Shown here: piece after piece, positions 57,420-64,000 of the stretch
Numbering within the stretch: position 1 is the stretch's first letter
Layout of the letters: every line of letters begins with the position of its first letter
Assembly (NCBI GenBank): GCA_023374045.1
Contig: CM041777.1
Span: forward strand, 486,539,766-486,603,765
Direction: 5' to 3'
DNA length: 64,000 nucleotides
Source: Limonium bicolor
Taxonomy: Eukaryota; Streptophyta; Magnoliopsida; Caryophyllales; Plumbaginaceae
Translations under genes and position numbers: made by a program
The notes under the pieces: generated by a model
What the model saw: only the letters and a program-made list of their open reading frames with translations
What the model was told of the DNA's origin: nothing
Databases searched by the model: none

Positions 57420-59200
57420 GACCGCCACTGTAACACCCCAACTAACAACAACACACTCAACAACAAACTGCAGCAGAAAACTTAACTCATCACATTACTT
57501 AACTCTTTGGTGTTACACGCTGTTAGCCACCCACGTGACTAACAAGGCTAATACATATACATTGTATCGGTCTGATGGACCAGATTCCCGAGCATCTACA
57601 CATTACTATACATTTCCATTAACAACATCCAATATACATAAACATTCCAACTGTACCGAATATTTACAACCTAATGTCGACAACAATTTCGGTCTTACTA
57701 CGCCTACATTACATACTCAATTTTAATGGCTACCCATGTACAAACAACTACCCCGTCCTACTCTCGAACGGCTTCCAGCTCCTCGTACTTGAAACAGAAA
57801 AGAGAAGAAAGGGTGGCCCCCCAGGGGGCTCAGCACCTTTGCTAGTATGGTAATCCCGCAACCCACATGCTACCGGGCCACGCACAACTAATTGTCGTCT
57901 TAGCATGCGGTTGATTATATTTAAATCATGCATGAAAACCATAAACACATAACAAAATTCATAACCACAACAACGGGCTCAAACAAACAGTCGGCACATC
58001 TACACTCATTAGATCACCCATTGTGTTCCTTAACCCTAGAGGGTTTCTCCTCTAATGGAGCTATTTCCTTAATAGACGACACTTACCCACTAATCGGGTT
58101 ATCCTTGAACGCCTCCTATTATAAACTGGGATTCATATCCATGATCCACATACTCCACACAACAACTCATTCCACATTTAACGTACATATAACATAACAC
58201 CGCAATAAAAATTGCAGTACAACAATAACACATAACATAACGGGAACGGTTCTCTTTAGGAACCGACCCAAACATAGTTAGTTCACTTGTAGAGCCTAGA
58301 GAATGCTGCCAAACTCATGATAAGCTCGTTACATAACTCGTTACCGTCCTGTTAGATGAACGGATAACTTAATCCCAAGGTGCGTCGGATATAGTAATCC
58401 AAGCACACCAAACAAACATAGTATGCCCGTGAGCCCGACGTGAGTCAGTAAAATAGCCTTGGTTAAGCTAAAGGGAAGGTTAAGAACCAAAAGGAAAACA
58501 CCCATAACATACGGAGAGGATCGAACCTGATATGACAACGACCCCCATACTCATACGTGTGGCCGGAACTACCGGACTCCTCACTCCTTGGTTAGCACTT
58601 GTTAGAAGTCTCATTATTGGACTTAGCACATTAATTCACAAATAGGTGGTTAGGTCTAGTTAGACACGCACAAGGGTAGTGAACATACTAACACGCACAA
58701 ACAACACATAACTAACTCACGCATAGCCGTGGTTAGAACGTTCCCATGGTTTGGGTCGTTAAATCCGAATACCGATCTCTCATGTGATCCTAGATTTGGT
58801 TAGCTAAGGTTTAACACTTTCGAGGTTAAACGGTAACGGAATTAAATACGCCACATAAATGAATTGCTATAAACTCATTACATGTTTTTATCTTACAAGC
58901 TGGCAAACACACAGGAAAACACATTGGCATACAAGCCGGGGTAATCCGGTAGGACACAGGTTGCAAGAAAACCATACCTTGGCCCTTGCCGCATACGAGT
59001 CCCGCCAAATGTAGTTCCTAAACATGATTAGTAGCGTCGGTTAATTAACTTATTTAACTTTTGAATAACTAAAATGTTTTTACATGATCATATGTCATGT
59101 TTCCTTACTTAATTCACACTTGATTATCCTTGTTATACCCACTAGGGTTTACTACGTAAGTCACTCTTGTTTGTTTGTTTTTTTTTTACAAGTTTTTGGT

Positions 59201-59490
59201 CCGACCGACCTTACCGACCGACCTTACAAGGTCGGTCCATTCCAGAACATATTACTGTTTGAAAGTTTTACCCCGACCGACCTTGCAAGTCCGGTCCCCA
59301 AGGTCGGTCCATTCCCGAGAGTTTTCCCCGTTGAAAATTTAGGCCCGACCGACCTTGTCAAGGTCGGTCCCAAGTTCGGTCGATTCCAGGGACTCAATTC
59401 GTTCCCAAAATACAAGCCCGACCGACCTTGTAAGTCCGGTCCCCATGGTCGGTCCATTCCAGAAACTCTTTCCGGTAGTGTAAACTGAGC
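59201..59490. repeat. Four-unit palindrome array in unit A (~72-bp period)
   Basis: Units begin at about 59201, 59273, 59344 and 59418. Each has CCGACCGACCTTG or close variant, an inverted AAGGTCGGTCC (some with an additional GTCCGGTCCCC), then CATTCCAGAA or close variant, then 25-35 bp of AT-rich spacer. The palindrome core is GACC/GGTC based. Confidence 0.85.
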
Positions 59491-60683
59491 TCGACCGGCT
59501 CCAGACCTTTGTTTCTACATTCCTATTTGACTCCAAACTTCACCCTATATACCTTAGTATGTTCTAACCTCATTTGGGCACTTCAAACTCACCTTTAGTC
59601 TTCCATTAAACTCATTAAATCACTTACCAATACCACCTCAAACATTACACAAATTCTTATAAAAAGGTTAACACTTGTAATGTTTTTCACTAAGTTTCTT
59701 TGTGGTGTCTTATACCTATAATAATCGCTATCCCAAAATGTTTCCTTACCACCATTACCACTACTCCAAAGACATTTTTCTTTTGATCACTAAAACTTGC
59801 ACAAAACTTAGCACTTCACATAACATAACCTTGGTGTGCTTAAAACACCCATTTACTTTCTAAATCCTCCAAGACTATGCCCAAGGCATCTTAACACTTA
59901 AGAACACCTTAATTCACATTCCTTCACCACCTTAAAGCTTAACCATTCCTAGTGCCATCTAGGTCATAAAATCTCATTATTACACATAAACTCCTTTGTT
60001 TATCAACTAAGTTTTGCCATAACTTCTCTTGTATACTCTCACACCCAAACACTTAGGTTTTCACCTTTTTACAACCAAGAACCATTAATCATTTAATACA
60101 CACAAACATATTGTTTTTCATCCTTTAACCATCCAAGACATTCTTATTCACAAAGAATGTTCTTTACACACATCTAAACCTTTAAACTACACTACATCAC
60201 AATATAGTGCATAAACTTAAATTGCTTGGCACTTCGGCCCTTAAATAGCATGGCTATTAGGCCCTTAAATTGCATATACCTTAAACACTGAATTTCCCAC
60301 ATATATATTGCCTTTGACCTGCAAATACACTCAACATCACATATGTCTTTTAATAATTCCCTTAAGAACAATTCACTAGCTCTTTTGCCATTGGCTCCTT
60401 AGGTATTTTATTAAGCAAATCAAGCTCATTTTTCCCAAGGCATTCAAACTACATTAGGTTAGCACATTTACCTCTTTTCTTCAAGATTTTTACTTGAACA
60501 CTCTTGTTCTTCCTTGTTTGGAAATCGGCAAGAGGACTTGGTTACTTGTCAATGTTCTAATCAATACACAATTAAAGCCAATGAGCATTCAAGCTTCATG
60601 CTTAAACTCATTTACAAACCCTAGGTTATATATATTGTCTTAACACATTAGGATAGTTGTTTTACCTTGGAAATAAAAGAGAG
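59491..60683. other. Unit A distal non-coding part
   Basis: AT-rich with no coding support. Short direct repeats CTTAACACTTAAG and GGCCCTTAAAT. Homologous to 62430-63740 of unit B. Confidence 0.5.
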
Positions 60684-62164
60684 TGTAACACCCCATCCAA
60701 AACCAATCGTGGTTATCGCTAAACTTAACGCTTAATCGAATTCGTCGCAGCGGCAATAACAAACACCTGGACCATGCCACGGTCTGATCGTTAGAACATA
60801 CCGGCCTTATATCTTACCACACGTATCCAAAAATACCAACCGCCCTCAACCACCAACCAAATACCACAAACCAACCGAGTATAAGTACTAAGTCACAATC
60901 ACAACCTTACATCAGTTTCAATATAACAACGGGAAAACACAAGCGCAAACCCGTACTCAAAATAAACATCACCATCCTAAGTCTAACCGCTCCTACTCCG
61001 TGGTGCATCTTCATGGGCCTCTTACCTGCAAGTGTAAAACAAGCCCCCAAAGGGGGTCAGCACGAATGCTGTAACTCTACTCCCCTCTCATGGCCCCCAA
61101 GCTAACGGGCTACGACGACTATTTTCGATAGCATGGAAATTGATTAAGTACACAAGCATGGTATAAGTGCAATAAACAACAATCCACAGATGAACATACA
61201 TAGTTCACACACAATGAACGACACAAAGCGTTCCCTTATCAACGGGTTAGTAACCCCCTCCTTAGTCCTGATTTCCTTAACCTCAGTTCCTTATCTTACC
61301 TCAATCTTAACCTCACTTATTCTCAGTATACAAACCGTTCCTGGAAGGGAATGGTTGTAGCTTAATCTCAAACCTAGGATTTAGGTGATCCTACCGCACC
61401 ATCTTAATGCCACCTACCCTGGACGGGAGTCCAGCGTAGCTGAGCCGGCAACCGGCCCTAGGCTACAAGTCCGAAGACAAGTCCTTAAGCGGAGGGCGGA
61501 TCTGATTCAGATACCGTCCCCCTTTCCTTAGCATGCATGACCGGAGTCAGTCCCGGGTTTCCTCCTCATCAATTCCAGTTAGTAGAAATCTTAAACACCA
61601 TGTGTTAGTTAAACCTTAACGGGTATTAACCAACAATCACCAATACTTAACTCTTATTCTTAACTCAGTAAGTACTAAACTTGGTTAGTAACAATCTCAA
61701 GTCTCGTGGGTTAGTGTAAAGAAAACACACACACAACGAGAACAAATATAACCGGTTGCATGCTTTATCTTGTCTTAGTCATAGCAAGTAAACAGATAGC
61801 ACACAAGCCGAGGGACACCTCGTTAGCAAGCAGGTCACAAGAAAGATTGTACCGTTCACCGTCGTTCGTCCCGTTGTTTAATACTCCTCCGGTTTCCAAC
61901 TTTCAAGTCCTAAATATCCATCCACTTAAATGATTAAGTATCTATACATTGCTTAACTTATTAAACCCTTAGTAGTCCCCAATTAACACTTCTTAAGTCT
62001 TATAACTTAATCTTGCAACTTAACCTTAACTTATGAACTTTATTAACTTAACTTAATCCCCTTAGGTTCTTAGGTTTCTAATCATCAATGCCCTCTAAAT
62101 GGTGTACCATTAATACCATTAAACATCCTTAGAATTTAAAGTTTTTTTTTAAGTGTTAAGGGTC

Positions 62165-62415
62165 GTCCGACCCACCGTCCGACCCACCAACTGGGTCGGA
62201 CCCTTCCAGTAACTTTCGGGTTTGAAAAACTCCACTTGTCCGACCCATGTCCGACCCAACCAACTGGGTCGGACCATTCCAGAAATTCTCCCGTCTTAAA
62301 ACTCTTCCGTCCGACCCACCGTCCGACCCACCACTGGGTCGGACCATTCCAGAACATTTACGGTGGCTTAACAGAGGTCCGTCCGACCCAGAACTGGGTC
62401 GGACCCTGGGTCGGA
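62165..62415. repeat. Four-unit palindrome array in unit B (~72-bp period)
   Basis: Units begin at about 62165, 62238, 62309 and 62380. Each has one or two copies of GTCCGACCCA, an inverted CTGGGTCGGACC, then CATTCCAG or variant and an AT-rich spacer. Same unit number, period and CATTCCAGAA suffix as unit A, but a different palindrome core. Confidence 0.85.
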
Positions 62416-62429
62416 CCACTACAGACCTT

Positions 62430-64000
62430 ACTCTTAAGTTCTTCTTTCAATTCCAATTTTTTTTCCCAAGCCTCCTAATGTGTTCTAACATCATCTAGAC
62501 CCTTAAACCCACCTTAAACCATCTTCCAAACTCATTAAACAACCTCCAAAGATCATTCCAATCCTTTACTCAATTCTTACAACAACTACTACACTTAACA
62601 CTTATTTCTTTCCTACATTTCAACATCCCTTTCACCTAGAACTTCTACTAGCCAAAAGTTCCCTCCTTAAGAACTTGACCACACCATATACACCACTTCC
62701 ACCCCTATTACATTTTCCAAGCCTTCCTTAAATTCTAAACTCTAGTTTCTACCTAAATCATCTCAAAGTTTTACACTCATTCACATCAAACTTACTAAAG
62801 TTTCCTAACTTCTTTTATGCATTTACTTAAGGTTCCTTCATAAGCTTATGCTTCCATCCATCAACACATTATCTCCTTCCTAGTTGTTTACCAACATTTA
62901 CCTAAGTCCTAAATACCCAAGTACACTTTTTGATTCCTAAATCCTTCATAGTGATGCCTAAGTCATTATAAGTCATTTAAACACCTTAATCTCACCCTTT
63001 TTCATCAAGACAACCTCTAGAACTTCCTAGTACTTCCTTAGTCATGAAATCTCCTTAGAACATCTTAAACACTTAAGTTCTTCACTAAATTTTGCCATGG
63101 GTTCTCTAGTATATTGTTGCACACCCAACACTTGGCTTTTCACCATCAAACAACCAATATCACCCAAATTCTCATCACAACACCTTAACACACAATTTAC
63201 ACCAAAACTACACCACATCATTACATAGTGTATAAACTTAAATGCTTGGCACTTAGGCCCTTAAATGACAATAATCTTAACCACTGAATTTCCACATATA
63301 TTTGCCTTTACCTGCGAATACACACAACAAGGCTCCCATTGAAATAAAATGCTTCTTGTAATTCACCTTGATATTCTTAAACTATCTCCTTTTTCTCATC
63401 ATTGCTCCTTAGTCAAAAGTTCACAAGTATAGTCATTGTTCTTTCTCCTAGGTTTTATAACCCCTTTTTCCCAATGTAAACTCTACACTAAGCTCATCAC
63501 ATATCTAAATCCCATTCCCTTAAACAATAAAAACACCTTAAGGTAAGTAATTTACCTTATTCTTTCACAAGCTCACAAACTTTCCTCCTTAGGTTTTTCC
63601 TTGCTCAATCTCGGTCACCACTTAAACTCTCCTTGCCAATGTTCTAACCAATATCCAATGACTCCAATGAGTACTAGATAATACATTAACCCTAAGGAAC
63701 AAACCCTAGGTTAAAATGTGCTTTAAGGTATTAAGGTGATTGTTTTACCTTGGTTTCTCAAGACAAGCTTGGATATGAAGCAAGAAGGACCTCCTCTATC
63801 CTTTGGAGAGTAGAAAACAAGCTAGAACAAGGCATTAAAATGAAGCCTCATGAGCATGTATTTTCGGTCATGAAGAAAAAGTGTTGGAAACCTAGATTTT
63901 CTTACACTTTCTTTACCTTAAGAGAATGGAGAAGCCAATGGAGTCTCCAAGCTTGAGTTTCCTCCTCTAATGGTGGTTTGGCTTGGCACCAAAATGGAGC
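62430..64000. other. Unit B distal non-coding part
   Basis: C/T- and A-rich sequence with no supported gene. The short open frame near 63750-63956 has no recognisable features. Confidence 0.5.

Larger units (their letters stand above)
40102..57428 (+). mobile_element. Gypsy-3, Athila-like Ty3 element with ORF3, 3' end missing
   Basis: 5' LTR 40102-40994 plus 48551-49317 (about 1.66 kb when the CACTA-1 insertion is removed), PBS 49324-49341, gag, pol, and an ORF3-like gene (56024-57419). The 3' LTR is not seen; the element is cut at 57429 by an LTR-type unit. The LTR begins TGATAAGTG like gypsy-2 but is otherwise a different family. Coding DNA carries many nonsense changes, so it is older or more heavily mutated than gypsy-2. 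Confidence 0.9.
57429..60683 (-). mobile_element. LTR-type unit A (TGTAACACCCC family)
   Basis: Starts TGTAACACCCC at 57429, directly cutting gypsy-3 ORF3. No coding regions. It shares co-linear landmarks with unit B: a GGGGGCTCAGCAC motif (57822), the ~72-bp array (59201-59490), the phrases CTTGGCACTTCGGCCCTTAAA (60230) and CTGAATTTCCCACATATATA (60287), and GTTTTACCTTGG (60659). I read it as an LTR of a Ty3-type element, probably on the minus strand (LTR end GGGGTGTTACA). It is interrupted at 60684 by unit B, so it is incomplete. Confidence 0.6.
60684..64000 (-). mobile_element. LTR-type unit B (TGTAACACCCC family), runs off the window
   Basis: Starts TGTAACACCCC at 60684 inside the distal part of unit A, just after GTTTTACCTTGG. 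Co-linear with unit A with offsets of 2.96-3.26 kb: GGGGGTCAGCAC at 61053, array 62165-62415, CTTGGCACTTAGGCCCTTAAA at 63244, GTTTTACCTTGG at 63742. The bases beyond 63755 have no counterpart in unit A, consistent with B being inserted in A and being the longer remnant. No coding regions. Confidence 0.6.

Noticed and set aside
59084..59488. ORF of 134 residues with repeated DRPCK/GPF motifs over the unit A array
   Set aside because: The repeated peptides are just translations of the palindromic DNA array; ORFs occur on both strands for the same reason, as at 62136-62498.

Overview
The window is repeat DNA from a plant nuclear genome, probably a dicot. I cannot name the species. It holds no intact host gene. 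Almost every base belongs to nested transposable elements: two CACTA (En/Spm) DNA transposons, a Sirevirus-like Ty1/copia element, two Athila-like Ty3/gypsy elements, and a pair of further LTR-type units that begin TGTAACACCCC. Plant hallmarks are tRNA-Asp primer sites, CACTA termini with 3-bp target duplications, a TnpA-Ulp1 gene with GT/AG introns, and a captured EDR1-domain (Raf-type MAPKKK) gene fragment.

The layout is dominated by a large imperfect palindrome. Arm 1 (about 2.70-21.02 kb) and arm 2 (27.632 to about 45.95 kb) are inverted copies, near 99% identical where I compared them by eye, around a 6.6-kb unique loop. Left to right: unassigned flank (1-314); CACTA-1 (315-7659); a piece of the gypsy-3 5' LTR (7660-8551); the 5' part of the copia element (8552-10439); CACTA-2 (10440-25410), which carries host gene exons and is split by gypsy-2 (12660-23118, minus strand); the 3' part of the copia element (25411-27631). 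An abrupt junction follows. Arm 2 then repeats the series backwards: 5'-truncated gypsy-2 (27632-35991), half of CACTA-2 (35992-38212), copia gag and protease (38213-40101), and the gypsy-3 5' LTR (from 40102) with CACTA-1 inserted in it (40995-48550, target duplication TTT). Gypsy-3 continues on the plus strand through PBS, gag, pol and an ORF3-like gene to 57428, where it is cut by two related LTR-type units (57429-60683 and 60684 to beyond the window).

The two arms share all nested insertion points, so the inverted duplication came after them. The innermost junction joins copia 3' DNA to the gypsy-2 gag. The outer 2.4 kb of arm 1 is a clearly diverged CACTA-1 relative with different flanking DNA. 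This fits a fused pair of broken sister chromatids whose outer end was healed by recombination with another CACTA copy; a misassembly has to be excluded.

The most interesting unexplained structures are: (1) arrays of GC-rich palindromes built as half-site, half-site, inverted half-site, present in several LTR families and lying upstream of the TATA box in two of them; (2) two related LTR-type units in which all four ~72-bp array units have exchanged one palindrome core for another; (3) a conserved stem-loop exactly 47 nt after the pol stop codon in two different Athila-like elements. The elements themselves are decayed, by C-to-T nonsense changes in gypsy-3 and mostly by small indels in gypsy-2.
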